Assembly: GCF_010726645.1 (NCBI RefSeq)
Contig: NZ_AP022563.1
Coordinates: 1,922,001-1,986,000, forward strand
From: Mycolicibacterium duvalii
GTDB lineage: Bacteria; Actinomycetota; Actinomycetes; Mycobacteriales; Mycobacteriaceae
Length of the DNA: 64,000 nt
Reading direction: 5' to 3'
Position numbers and translations under genes: made by a program. Below are positions 40,474 to 48,186 of this stretch, piece by piece (the first letter of the stretch is position 1; each line of letters starts with the position of its first letter). The notes below the pieces were generated by a model. The model was not told the DNA's origin, did no database searches, and saw only the letters and a program-made list of their open reading frames with translations.

Positions 40474-41397
40474 CTATTGGATTGCGACCACGGGTTGGTC
40501 GCTCCGTTGGGCATCGTAGAACGCGGTCTCGAACTCGGTGGGTGGGACGTCGTCGAGGTAGCTGTGGAGGCGGGCGGTGTTGTGCCAGTACACCCAGCTC
40601 AGGGTGGCCAGCTCGACGTCCTCGACGGTCTTCCACGGCCCGGAGCGGGCCGGCCCGTAGATCAGCTCGGCTTTGTAGTAGCCGTTGACCGTCTCGGCCA
40701 GGGCGTTGTCGAAGCTATCCCCGACCGATCCGATCGAGGGCAGCGCACCGATCTCAGCGAGCCGTTCGCCGTAGCGCACCGAGGTGAACTGCGAGCCGGC
40801 ATCGCTGTGGCAGGTCAAGCCGGGCAACGTGGTTCCGCGTGACCACCGGGCCATCTCGAGTGCGTCGAGGACCATGGTGGTGTGCATGTTCGACGCCACC
40901 CGCCATCCCACGATCGTCCGGGAGAACGCATCGACGATGAAGCAGACGTAGGCCACCCCGGCCCAGGTCGGCACATACGTCAGATCCGTCACCCACAATT
41001 GGTTGGGCGCCGCCGCGGTGAAGCGGCGGTTGACCAGGTCAGGATGCCGTGGCGCGGCCGGGTCGGCGTTGGTGGTCTTGACGGGTTTGCCGCGCCGCAC
41101 CCCGTGGATGTCGAGGCTGCGCATCAGGCGCGCGACCTGGTCACGGCCCACGTCGTGGCCGTCCCGACGTGCGGCTTTCCACAGCTTGCGGACCCCGTAG
41201 ACGCGGTAGTTGTCCTCCCACAGCGTGCGCAGCGCCGGTGCCAGCTCGGCGTCGCGGACGGCCCGCGCCGACGGTGGCCGGGTCTTGGTGTCGTAGTAGG
41301 TGCTCGGGGCCATCGACACTCCTGCGTTGCGCAGGACGGTGCAGATGGGCTCGACCCCGAACTCAGCCCGGTTGGCGTCGATGAAGGCGACTATTTC
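40474..41397 (-). CDS. IS3-family transposase OrfB (DDE domain)
   Basis: Reads from the A-rich frameshift site near 41394 (EIVAFIDANRAEFGVEPICTV) to 40474, about 307 residues; a stand-alone ATG lies at 41319. The DDE integrase core is complete: LWVTDLTYVPTWAGVAYVC, GLTCHSDAGSQFTSV, and the DNALAETVNGYYKAELI segment with the final Glu. It is expressed as an OrfAB fusion by -1 frameshifting at AAGAAATAG, the usual IS3 mechanism. OrfB itself is intact. Confidence 0.88.
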   Translation of the reverse strand, partial: EIVAFIDANRAEFGVEPICTVLRNAGVSMAPSTYYDTKTRPPSARAVRDAELAPALRTLWEDNYRVYGVRKLWKAARRDGHDVGRDQVARLMRSLDIHGVRRGKPVKTTNADPAAPRHPDLVNRRFTAAAPNQLWVTDLTYVPTWAGVAYVCFIVDAFSRTIVGWRVASNMHTTMVLDALEMARWSRGTTLPGLTCHSDAGSQFTSVRYGERLAEIGALPSIGSVGDSFDNALAETVNGYYKAELIYGPARSGPWKTVEDVELATLSWVYWHNTARLHSYLDDVPPTEFETAFYDAQRSDQPVVAIQ

Positions 41398-41734
41398 TTG
41401 TGTTGGCGGTCGAGCTCCGCCCCGAAGAAACTCGCTGCTCGTTTCAGGATCTCGTTGGCGCGCTTAAGTTCCCGGTTCTCCTGCTCGAGTTCCTTGAGCC
41501 GTTGATACTCCGCAGTGGACACCCGGGCGCCACGCCCTCGTCGATGTCGGCCTGGCGCACCCAGGACCGCACCGACTCCACCCCGTAGCCGAGCTGGTTG
41601 GCCACCCGCGCCACCGTGCCCTGCGTCGTGCCCAGCTCGGCGCGCAAGGCGCGCACCATCCGGACCGCGGCAGCCTTCTCCTCCGGGCTATAGCGACGCG
41701 TCGTGGGCTTGCCAGCTGACTGTTCCTTCGGCAT
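41391..41734 (-). pseudogene. IS3-family OrfA, one base lost
   Basis: ATG 41734 starts [28 protein letters not shown], a helix-turn-helix OrfA. After DIDEGVAPG the frame is lost near 41523: GGGTGTCC here, where GGGGTGTCC would continue as VSTAEYQRLKELEQENRELK, the leucine-zipper part. The end DRQHKK-TAG at 41391 lies in that repaired frame. As read, OrfA is truncated, so the element is probably inactive or the base is an error. Confidence 0.8.
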
Positions 41735-41791
41735 ACCTGCATCCTCGTTTCCAAGGTCAGGAGCCTCCGGTATTTCCAGTGCGATTCACTT

Positions 41792-42002
41792 CGCCGACCC
41801 CCACTCGCCCTGGCAGCGGCCGACGAACGAGAACCCCAATGGGTTGCTGCGCCAGTACTTCCCGAAGGGCACCGACCTCTCACGGTGGTCCGCCGAAGAC
41901 CTCGAAGCGGTCGCTCTCGCGCTGAACAACCGACCCCGCAAAAGCCTCGACTGGAAGACGCCTGCCGAGGTGTTCGAAGAGCAGCCACGCTCGCTCCAAT
42001 AA
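41792..42002 (+). pseudogene. IS30-family transposase, 3' part of the outer element
   Basis: Continues the protein of 37911-39116: [32 protein letters not shown]..., ending [11 protein letters not shown] at 42002. It supplies the catalytic Glu (NENPNG). Joined to the 5' part it would give about 472 residues. Confidence 0.85.
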
Positions 42003-42027
42003 CCCGGTGTTGCAAGGACCGGTTGAA

Positions 42028-42321
42028 CCCAGGCAATTCACCTCCTGGGCCTTCACCGACCGGGCCAAGCGTTCCGGGCTGGTCCCGTCGATGGGCTCGA
42101 TCGGCGACTGCTACGACAACGCGATGATCGAATCATTCTGGGGCAGACTGCAGACCGAGCTACTCAACCGCAAACGCTGGAAGACCAGAATCGAACTAGC
42201 CAACGCGATCTTCGACTATCTGGCGATCTTCCACAACCGCCAACGGCGCCATTCCGCCCTCGGGATGCGCACTCCGATAGAGTTCGAACTGCTGCATCAA
42301 TCCGCCCAACCTGTGGCCTGA
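42028..42321 (+). pseudogene. IS3-type transposase C-terminal fragment
   Basis: About 97 residues of an IS3-type OrfB end (QFTSWAFTDRAKRSGLVPS and GDCYDNAMIESFWGRLQTEL), the last DDE segment, ending at TGA 42321. The 5' part is missing; it starts right at the right end of the outer IS30-type element. It is from a different IS3 group than the 40474 gene. Confidence 0.8.
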
Positions 42322-42545
42322 ATCCAAGCATGGCGACACCACCGAACCCAGGGCACATCAGAGCCTCTGGACATGCCGGGGGGTTCACAGTACAGCTAGG
42401 TGCCGCCTCGAGTTAGGCATTGAGATCAAAGTTTAGATTCGCATCCATGATCCACCTCAATGCCGCCTGCCCCACGCACTGCTGTACGGTTACACCTCAC
42501 AAATGAACCAACTATATAACTGTATGAACTGAGGAGTGAAGAACC
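42322..42545. promoter_or_regulatory. Island edge and upstream region of the SDR gene
   Basis: About 220 bases without a gene. The second half is AT-rich (AACTATATAACTG near 42508) and probably contains the SDR promoter. GAGGAG (42531-42536) precedes the ATG at 42546. The left half is the end of the mobile region, with no recognisable IS end. Confidence 0.4.
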
Positions 42546-43394
42546 ATGGCTCTTGCCGGGAAGACCATGTTCATCTCCGGTGCCAGCCGCGGTATCGGCC
42601 TGGCGATCGCCAAGAAGGCCGCTGCCGACGGCGCTAACATCGCGCTGGTCGCCAAGACCGCCGAACCCCATCCCAAACTCGAAGGCACCGTCTACACCGC
42701 CGCCAAAGAGATCGAAGACGCCGGCGGCCAAGCCCTGCCGATCGTCGGCGACGTCCGCGACGGCGACTCGGTGGCAGCCGCAGTGGCCAAGGCCGTCCAA
42801 CAGTTCGGCGGCATCGACATATGCGTCAACAACGCCTCTGCCATCAACCTCGGCACCATCGAAGAAATACCGCTCAAACGCTTCGACCTAATGAATGGCA
42901 TCCAGATCCGTGGCACCTACGCCGTATCCCAAGCCTGCATCCCCCATATGAAAGGCCGCGAGAACCCGCACATCCTCACCCTGTCCCCACCAATCCGGCT
43001 CGAGTCCGAGTGGCTCAAGCCGACCGCCTACATGATGGCAAAGTTCGGAATGACGTTGTGCGCCTTGGGTATCGCCGAGGAATTGCGTGAGGCAGGTATC
43101 GCGTCCAACACGCTGTGGCCCCGCACCCTGGTGGCCACCGCCGCCGTGCAGAACCTGCTCGGCGGTGACGAAGCCATGGGCCGCGCCCGCAAACCCGACG
43201 TGTACGCCGACGCCGCCTACACGATCTTCAACAAGCCAGCCCGCCAATACACCGGCCAAAGCCTGCTCTGCGAAGACGTCCTACTCGCCAACGGCGTCAC
43301 CGACCTGTCCATCTACGACTGCATCCCCGGATCCGACCTCGGCCTCGACCTATGGGTGGACACCCCCAACCCACCCGGATACGTCCAGCCGTAA
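42546..43394 (+). CDS. SDR oxidoreductase, HSDL2/citronellol-dehydrogenase-like
   Basis: A 282-residue short-chain dehydrogenase. The cofactor loop is FISGASRGIGLAI, then VNNASAIN (NNAS motif), and Tyr-x-x-x-Lys in TAYMMAKFGMTL. The long post-catalytic stretch and PARQYTGQSLLCEDVLL match HSDL2-type mycobacterial SDRs such as Rv3224, also 282 residues. The serine that normally precedes the catalytic Tyr by about 13 residues lies in the LTLSPPIRL segment. It stands before the methyltransferase on the opposite strand. Confidence 0.88.
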   Translation: MALAGKTMFISGASRGIGLAIAKKAAADGANIALVAKTAEPHPKLEGTVYTAAKEIEDAGGQALPIVGDVRDGDSVAAAVAKAVQQFGGIDICVNNASAINLGTIEEIPLKRFDLMNGIQIRGTYAVSQACIPHMKGRENPHILTLSPPIRLESEWLKPTAYMMAKFGMTLCALGIAEELREAGIASNTLWPRTLVATAAVQNLLGGDEAMGRARKPDVYADAAYTIFNKPARQYTGQSLLCEDVLLANGVTDLSIYDCIPGSDLGLDLWVDTPNPPGYVQP

Positions 43395-43406
43395 CCGCCG
43401 GGGGCA

Positions 43407-44348
43407 CTAGGACAAGCGGCCTTCGACGAACACGCTCTGCGGCGTGGCGTCGTCGAGATCGGCGGCAACCCCCCGACCGTTGCGCGCCATCAGGTCGACG
43501 CCGCCGATCGCGGTGGTCTGCCAGCCATGCTCGGACAACCACTCGACGACGTCGCTGCGCTCCTCCTCGTAGAACAGACTGCCCGTCGAAAGGACGTCCG
43601 CGCGCCCCAGCTTGGCCGCGACCTCGCGGTACCGCTGCATCTGCGCCTCGCGCTGCGCGTTGCTCTCAGCGCTGAAGAGATCAGCGGCGAACGCCTCCAC
43701 GGCGACCCGGCTGCCCGGCGCGCTGAGGTCCGCGATCCGCTCGAACAACAGATCCTGCGCGGCCGAGTTCAGGTAGGGCAGCAGCCCCTCGGCCGACCAG
43801 GCCGTCGGCGCCGTCGGGTCGAAACCTGCCGCCCGTAGCGCGGCGGGCCAGTCGTGACGCAGGTCGACCGGCACGCTGAGTTGCACAGGCGCCTGCGCCA
43901 CGCCCTGGGATGCCAACGTCGACGTCTTGAACTCCAGGACTTTCGGCTGATCGAGTTCGAACACCCGGCTGCCGGCCGGCCAGTCCAACCGCCAAGCCCG
44001 CGCATCGAGGCCGGCCGCGAGGATGACCGCCTGTCTGATCCCGGTACCGGCCGCGGCGAGGAAGAACTCGTCGAAATACCGGGTGCGCGAGGCCACGTAT
44101 CCCCTCATGGCCTGCATCCACTCACCGATGCGCGGGTCGATCTCGGCAAGTTCGGGCGACAGTTCGCCGTCATGCACATAGAGATGGGGAGAGCTGTCGC
44201 CCACCGCATCCAGGAACATCTGCGCATACGGGTCACGGATCAGCGGATCGTCGCTAATCGTCTCCGCGGCACGGCCCGCTGCCACTCCCAGCGCCGTGGC
44301 CCCCACGCTTTCGGTGATGTCCCAGGTGCCGTTGTCACTTCTGCTCAT
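43407..44348 (-). CDS. SAM-dependent methyltransferase, TIGR00027/LCMT-like
   Basis: A 313-residue protein of the mycobacterial putative SAM-methyltransferase family related to leucine carboxyl methyltransferases. Features: [17 protein letters not shown] at the start, then [34 protein letters not shown] (SAM motif I), and [13 protein letters not shown] (acidic strand-2 residue). The family is expanded in mycobacteria, with largely unknown substrates. Its stop is 12 bases from the convergent SDR stop. Confidence 0.9.
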   Translation of the reverse strand: MSRSDNGTWDITESVGATALGVAAGRAAETISDDPLIRDPYAQMFLDAVGDSSPHLYVHDGELSPELAEIDPRIGEWMQAMRGYVASRTRYFDEFFLAAAGTGIRQAVILAAGLDARAWRLDWPAGSRVFELDQPKVLEFKTSTLASQGVAQAPVQLSVPVDLRHDWPAALRAAGFDPTAPTAWSAEGLLPYLNSAAQDLLFERIADLSAPGSRVAVEAFAADLFSAESNAQREAQMQRYREVAAKLGRADVLSTGSLFYEEERSDVVEWLSEHGWQTTAIGGVDLMARNGRGVAADLDDATPQSVFVEGRLS

Positions 44349-44412
44349 GCGGGATGCCCCTTCTGAAGGCGCTCGCCAGCTACCGGCCGATCACGCCAAT
44401 TGGTTATATGAG

Positions 44413-45261
44413 CTAAATACTGCGTCCGGGAAAATATCCCTCCTGACCAGCCGTACAGATTAGCCCTCCGGAACGGTTGTAGATGGCGCCCGTCACCAAC
44501 GCGCGTCCACCGATCCCGGACGGCGACTTCTGCTCGTAGTACAGCCAGTCCGCAAATTGGGGGAACCGATGAAACCAGACGGTGTGGTCGAGTAGCGCCG
44601 ACACGTCCATCGGCGATCTCTCCATCTGACGCATCGCGGGCTCGAGCAGCGTCAGCGCGCTGAGGTACGTGAGCACGCAACTGGCAACCACGGGGTCAGC
44701 CGGTATCTCGCCGCGGGACCGCAGCCAGATGCGGCTGAGCGCTTCCGCCGGTTTCTCATGATCTATGGCAATGCGCGGCGGCGGATCGATGTAGCGGGTG
44801 TCGAATGGGCGCGGGGCCGCCCACCGGCCGCCGAACTCTCCTGCATAGGGCGCAAGTTGCTCTTCGACTGGAACGAGTTCCTCCGGCGCGGGCGCGCTCG
44901 GCATCTCTGTTTGATAGTCGGCTCCGTCGGCACCGGAGGTGAACGATGCGAGCCCCTCCATGAGAATCTGCCCTCCCTGCGTGGCCGCAACGCGGCGCGC
45001 GGAGAACGTGCCCCCGTCGTGCAGTCGGGTGACGTCAAACCGGACCGGCTGACGCGCATCGCCGCGCCGCAGGAAGTAGACGTGCAGACTGTGCGGCGTC
45101 CGGCCCGGAACCGTCCGACTGGCCGCCATCAAGCTCTGCGCAGCGATGTGGCCACCCACGATGTGGTGGTTGGGCGAATCGGGCTGGGTGCCCTCGAAGG
45201 CGTCGGTGCCCCGCACCGTGAGCTCGAGCAGATTCAGCAGTTCGGCCACGGTCTCGAGCAT
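44413..45261 (-). CDS. Acyl-CoA thioesterase II (TesB type)
   Basis: A 282-residue double-hotdog thioesterase. First hotdog: FEGTQPDSPNHHIVGGHIAAQSLMAASRTV with HSLHVYFLRRGDARQPV; second: the DHTVWFHRFPQFADWLYYEQKSP region with the family's Asp-Thr-Gln-type active site partly visible (LLDHTVWFHR). It should hydrolyse acyl-CoA in the cytoplasm, releasing CoA during fatty-acid or side-chain breakdown. It is divergent from the SDR at 45344 through an AT-rich promoter region. Confidence 0.9.
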   Translation of the reverse strand: MLETVAELLNLLELTVRGTDAFEGTQPDSPNHHIVGGHIAAQSLMAASRTVPGRTPHSLHVYFLRRGDARQPVRFDVTRLHDGGTFSARRVAATQGGQILMEGLASFTSGADGADYQTEMPSAPAPEELVPVEEQLAPYAGEFGGRWAAPRPFDTRYIDPPPRIAIDHEKPAEALSRIWLRSRGEIPADPVVASCVLTYLSALTLLEPAMRQMERSPMDVSALLDHTVWFHRFPQFADWLYYEQKSPSGIGGRALVTGAIYNRSGGLICTAGQEGYFPGRSI

Positions 45262-45343
45262 TGAACCCCAATCTTGATTTCATCAAAGCAATAAATAGTT
45301 TACTGTTTAGCGAGACATCAGTGCGAAGGAGGATGCGCAAAAC
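45262..45343. promoter_or_regulatory. AT-rich divergent promoter between tesB and the SDR gene
   Basis: 82 bases, unusually AT-rich for the window. It holds GTTTACTGTTTA (45298-45309), a short direct repeat, near the middle. GAAGGAGG at 45325-45332 precedes the GTG start of the SDR. The repeat is a candidate regulator site only. Confidence 0.4.
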
Positions 45344-46162
45344 GTGCGGATCATCGTCACGGGCGGGAGCAGTGGTGTAGGCAGGGCAACCGCGAGCGCG
45401 ATGGCCGCGGCCGGCCACGAGGTCATGATCGCCTGCCGAACCCCGGACAAAGGATACGAGGCCGCCGAGACCATGGCCGGCGACGTCGAGGTGCGCGAAC
45501 TCGACCTGGCGGATCTCGCCAGCGTGCGCAAGTTCGCCGATACGGTCGACTCCGTCGACGTGCTGGTAAACAACGCAGGCGTCCTTGGCCTTCCCCTCAC
45601 CCGCACTGCCTACGGCTTCGAAGCCCACATCGGTACCAACCACCTCGGCCACTTCGCCTTGACCTGCCTTCTCGGCAACCGGATCCGCGATCGGGTGGTC
45701 TCGGTGGCGAGTATCAACTACACCGCCGCGCAGATTCACTTCGACGACCTCAACTGGGAACGACGTCGCTACAACCCATGGGCGGCCTATGGGGAATCCA
45801 AGCTGGCGAATCTGCTGTTCGTGCGCGAGTTGACGGCTCGAGGCGTGACGGCCTACGCTTCGGACCCCGGCATGACGAACACCTCGATCACCCAGCAAGG
45901 TTCGAGTGCGCTGCAGTGGGCCGGCCGGGTGATCTCCCCGCGTATCGCCCAGAGCCCGGCCGACGGAGCGCGTTCCACGATTCAGGCGATAACCACGACG
46001 CTGCCCAGCGGCACCTACCTCGCTCCGCGCGGCCTCATGCACCAGTCGGGCAAGCCCAAACCCACCACGCTCAAGGACAAGGCCATCGACCCGGACAGCG
46101 CGCGCCGACTGTGGGAGCTGTCTGCCGAACTGACCGGCTGCCAGTGGCAGGGTGAACGATGA
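45344..46162 (+). CDS. SDR oxidoreductase, retinol-dehydrogenase-like
   Basis: A 272-residue SDR starting at GTG 45344 (MRIIVTGGSSGVGRATAS). Motifs: TGGSSGVGRA (cofactor), DVLVNNAGVLG, and the Tyr-Lys pair in WAAYGESKLANLLF, with Ser in SVASINY. Closest in style to retinol/oxidoreductase-type SDRs with the NHLGHFALT segment. Its TGA overlaps the ATG of the acyl-CoA dehydrogenase (46159-46162), so the two are coupled. Confidence 0.88.
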   Translation: MRIIVTGGSSGVGRATASAMAAAGHEVMIACRTPDKGYEAAETMAGDVEVRELDLADLASVRKFADTVDSVDVLVNNAGVLGLPLTRTAYGFEAHIGTNHLGHFALTCLLGNRIRDRVVSVASINYTAAQIHFDDLNWERRRYNPWAAYGESKLANLLFVRELTARGVTAYASDPGMTNTSITQQGSSALQWAGRVISPRIAQSPADGARSTIQAITTTLPSGTYLAPRGLMHQSGKPKPTTLKDKAIDPDSARRLWELSAELTGCQWQGER

Positions 46163-47313
46163 GCGTCGACCGCCTCCTGCCCACTGCCGAAGCGCGCGAA
46201 TTGGTCCGCCTGGCAGCCGATGTCGCCGACAAGGTGCTCGATCCGATCGTCGACGAGCACGAGAAGTCCGAAACGTACCCGGGCGAGGTTTTCGGCATCC
46301 TCGGTGAAACCGGGCTGCTCACCCTGCCGCATCCCGAGGAATGGGGCGGCGGTGGACAGCCCTACGAGGTGTATCTGCAGGTTCTCGAAGAACTCGCCGC
46401 CCGGTGGGCCGCGGTGGCCGTCGCGGTCAGCGTCCACGTGCTGTCGTGCCACCCGCTGATCACGTTCGGCACGGACGAGCAGAAGAGCACGTGGCTGCCG
46501 GACATGCTCAGCGGCCACAAGGTGGGTGCCTACAGTCTGTCCGAACCACAGGCCGGCTCCGACGCGGCCGCCCTGGCGTGCAAGGCCACGGCCACCGACG
46601 GGGGCTATCGGATCAACGGCGCCAAGGCCTGGATCACCCACGGCGGCATCGCCGATTTCTACAGCCTCTTCGCGCGTACCAGCGCAGGCGGACAAGGCAT
46701 TTCATGCTTTCTGGTGGAAAAGGACACCAAGGGGTTGTCGTTCGGTTCACCCGAGCAGAAAATGGGTCTGCACGCAGTTCCGACCACCACCGCGCACTAC
46801 GACGATGCGTTCCTCCCCGCCGAGCGACGGATCGGCACCGAGGGCCAGGGCCTGCAGATCGCATTCAGCGCACTGGACTCCGGACGGCTGGGCATCGCCG
46901 CGGTAGCGGTCGGGCTGGCCCAGGCGGCGTTGGACGAGGCCGTTGCCTACGCACAGGAGCGAACGACGTTCGGCCGCAAGATCATCGACCATCAGGGGCT
47001 GGCATTCCTGCTGGCCGACATGGCCGCCGCGGTGGACTCCGCGCGAGCCACCTACCTGGATGCGGCGCGGCGCCGGGACGCGGGCCTGCCGTATTCACGC
47101 AACGCCTCGGTGGCCAAGCTCGTTGCGACGGATGCGGCGATGAAGGTGACGACCGACGCCGTACAGGTGCTGGGCGGCTACGGGTACACCCGCGACTATC
47201 GTGTCGAACGGTATATGCGCGAAGCGAAGATCACCCAGATCTTCGAAGGCACCAATCAGATTCAGCGCCTGGTCATCGGCCGGTCGCTCAGCGCCACGGG
47301 AGGCACCAAGTGA
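46159..47313 (+). CDS. Acyl-CoA dehydrogenase
   Basis: A 384-residue FAD enzyme. FAD/substrate motif: YSLSEPQAGSDAAALACKA; central: AKAWITHGGIADFY; catalytic-loop: ITQIFEGTNQIQRLVIG, where the Glu of FEGTNQ is the usual catalytic base; QVLGGYGYTRDYRVER is the family's C-terminal motif. It oxidises acyl-CoA at the alpha-beta bond. It is the middle gene of the SDR-ACAD-DUF35 unit, with 4-base overlaps at both ends. Confidence 0.93.
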   Translation: MSVDRLLPTAEARELVRLAADVADKVLDPIVDEHEKSETYPGEVFGILGETGLLTLPHPEEWGGGGQPYEVYLQVLEELAARWAAVAVAVSVHVLSCHPLITFGTDEQKSTWLPDMLSGHKVGAYSLSEPQAGSDAAALACKATATDGGYRINGAKAWITHGGIADFYSLFARTSAGGQGISCFLVEKDTKGLSFGSPEQKMGLHAVPTTTAHYDDAFLPAERRIGTEGQGLQIAFSALDSGRLGIAAVAVGLAQAALDEAVAYAQERTTFGRKIIDHQGLAFLLADMAAAVDSARATYLDAARRRDAGLPYSRNASVAKLVATDAAMKVTTDAVQVLGGYGYTRDYRVERYMREAKITQIFEGTNQIQRLVIGRSLSATGGTK

Positions 47314-47762
47314 CGACTGACACCGAATATCAGCGGCCGCAGCTGCGGCTGGCACCCAGCCCCACCGCCGAGTCGCGGGCCTTCTGGACCGGGGGCGAGC
47401 GAGGTGAGCTGCTGATCAGCCGCTGCCACAGCTGCGGGCACTTCTTCCATCCGCCAGGACCGGCCTGCTGGCGTTGCCGCAGCACCGATGTCGCGCCCGA
47501 GCCGGTGTCGGGACAGGCCACCGTGGCGGCCTACACCGTCAACCGGCAGAACTGGATTCCCGGCTTCGAACCGCCCTACATCGTGGCCACCGTGGAGCTC
47601 GACGACGAGCCCGATGTCCGGCTGATCACCAATGTGGTGGGGGTATCCGAGGACGACATCCGGATCGGCATGGCCGTCGAGGTGTTCTTCGAAGACTGGA
47701 CTGCACTGTCCGGCGACGAGGACAGCCGGGTCTGGCTGCCGTTGTTCCGCCCCGCCGGCTGA
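47310..47762 (+). CDS. DUF35 OB-fold protein with Zn-ribbon
   Basis: A 150-residue protein. The N-terminal Zn-ribbon is complete: CHSCGHFFHPPGPACWRC, followed by an OB-fold (GQATVAAYTVNRQNWIPGFEPPYIVATVEL). DUF35 proteins partner thiolase or Ltp2-like enzymes. GTG 47310 overlaps the ACAD stop. A thiolase-like gene lies 421 bases away on the opposite strand, and this protein may serve that or another partner. Confidence 0.88.
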   Translation: MTTDTEYQRPQLRLAPSPTAESRAFWTGGERGELLISRCHSCGHFFHPPGPACWRCRSTDVAPEPVSGQATVAAYTVNRQNWIPGFEPPYIVATVELDDEPDVRLITNVVGVSEDDIRIGMAVEVFFEDWTALSGDEDSRVWLPLFRPAG

Positions 47763-47775
47763 CTCCCCCGCGGGC

Positions 47776-48186
47776 TTACCGGATGACGAATTCCGGTATG
47801 CGGTAACCACTGTCGCCGCGATCGGCGATGCGCAGCGTGACCTCCTGGCCGATCCTCACGTCGGTGGGATCGGCGTCGATGACGGCGTTGATCCGCAGGC
47901 CGGGCTGTTCGGCCAACTCGATCAGCCCGATCACGTAGGGCGGTGTCCGGCCCGGCACGAGCGCCTGGCGGACCACGATGTAGCTGAACACCGTGCCTTC
48001 ACCGCTGACCTCCTCGAAATGCACTGGGCCGCCGGTATAGCGGCTGCGCTCCAGCGGCGGGTGGATCCACTTGCCGGTGTCATCGCATCGGCACAGCGTC
48101 AATTTGCCGTTCTTCAGACCTTCCCAGTATGGAGCGCTGTCGGGGTCCGGCACCGGAATCGGCGGCAGGATCAGAGAATTCGTCAT
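47776..48186 (-). CDS. DUF35 OB-fold protein with a reduced Zn-ribbon
   Basis: A 136-residue DUF35-type protein that overlaps the Ltp2-like gene (48183-48186, ATGA). The OB-fold is clear (EGTVFSYIVVRQALVPGRTPPYVIGLIEL). The Zn-ribbon region reads LTLCRCDDTGKWIHPPLERSRYTG: one CxC pair remains and the second pair is replaced, so zinc binding may be lost. It is the likely ChsH2/DUF35-type partner of the adjacent Ltp2-like protein, as in steroid side-chain aldolases. Confidence 0.85.
   Translation of the reverse strand: MTNSLILPPIPVPDPDSAPYWEGLKNGKLTLCRCDDTGKWIHPPLERSRYTGGPVHFEEVSGEGTVFSYIVVRQALVPGRTPPYVIGLIELAEQPGLRINAVIDADPTDVRIGQEVTLRIADRGDSGYRIPEFVIR

Larger units (their letters stand above)
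39117..41788 (-). mobile_element. IS3-type element with TSD CTT, itself interrupted
   Basis: Ends TGAACC... (39117) and, in reverse complement from 41788, TGAATCGCACTGG; internal parts of the two ends match well (CTGG...GGAGGCTC). A CTT repeat flanks the element at 39114-39116 and 41789-41791, the 3-bp target duplication expected of IS3. It carries orfA and orfB on the reverse strand and holds an IS30-type element inside its left end. Confidence 0.75.
37867..42027 (+). mobile_element. IS30-type element, interrupted by two nested elements
   Basis: Outer element. Imperfect inverted ends: left TTCAACTGGTCGTCGCAACA (about 37867-37886), and the reverse complement of the right end (about 42027) reads TTCAACCGGTCCTTGCAACA. 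Its transposase is split at 39116/41792 by an IS3-type element that carries a second IS30-type element. The left flank is a truncated phage gene, the right flank another transposase fragment, so target duplication is not visible. Confidence 0.75.
31388..42380. mobile_element. Decayed prophage or genomic island next to tRNA-Val(GAC)
   Basis: The stretch from the tRNA to about 42.38 kb holds phage-type genes (HNH protein, prohead protease-capsid, replication ATPase, small phage proteins) and a stack of insertion sequences, unlike the regions on either side. No integrase, terminase, portal or tail genes were found, and no repeat of the tRNA 3' end was noticed at the far side. Several genes are broken, so this is a remnant. 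The right edge is set by the end of the transposase fragment at 42321 and is approximate. Confidence 0.7.

Noticed and set aside
31388..42380. Attachment-site repeat of the tRNA-Val 3' end
   Set aside because: I did not notice a second copy inside the window, but a full search by eye is not reliable.
45298..45309. GTTTACTGTTTA as a copy of the TGACAGT operator
   Set aside because: It is a direct repeat, not the inverted form, and shares only a few bases with the palindrome.
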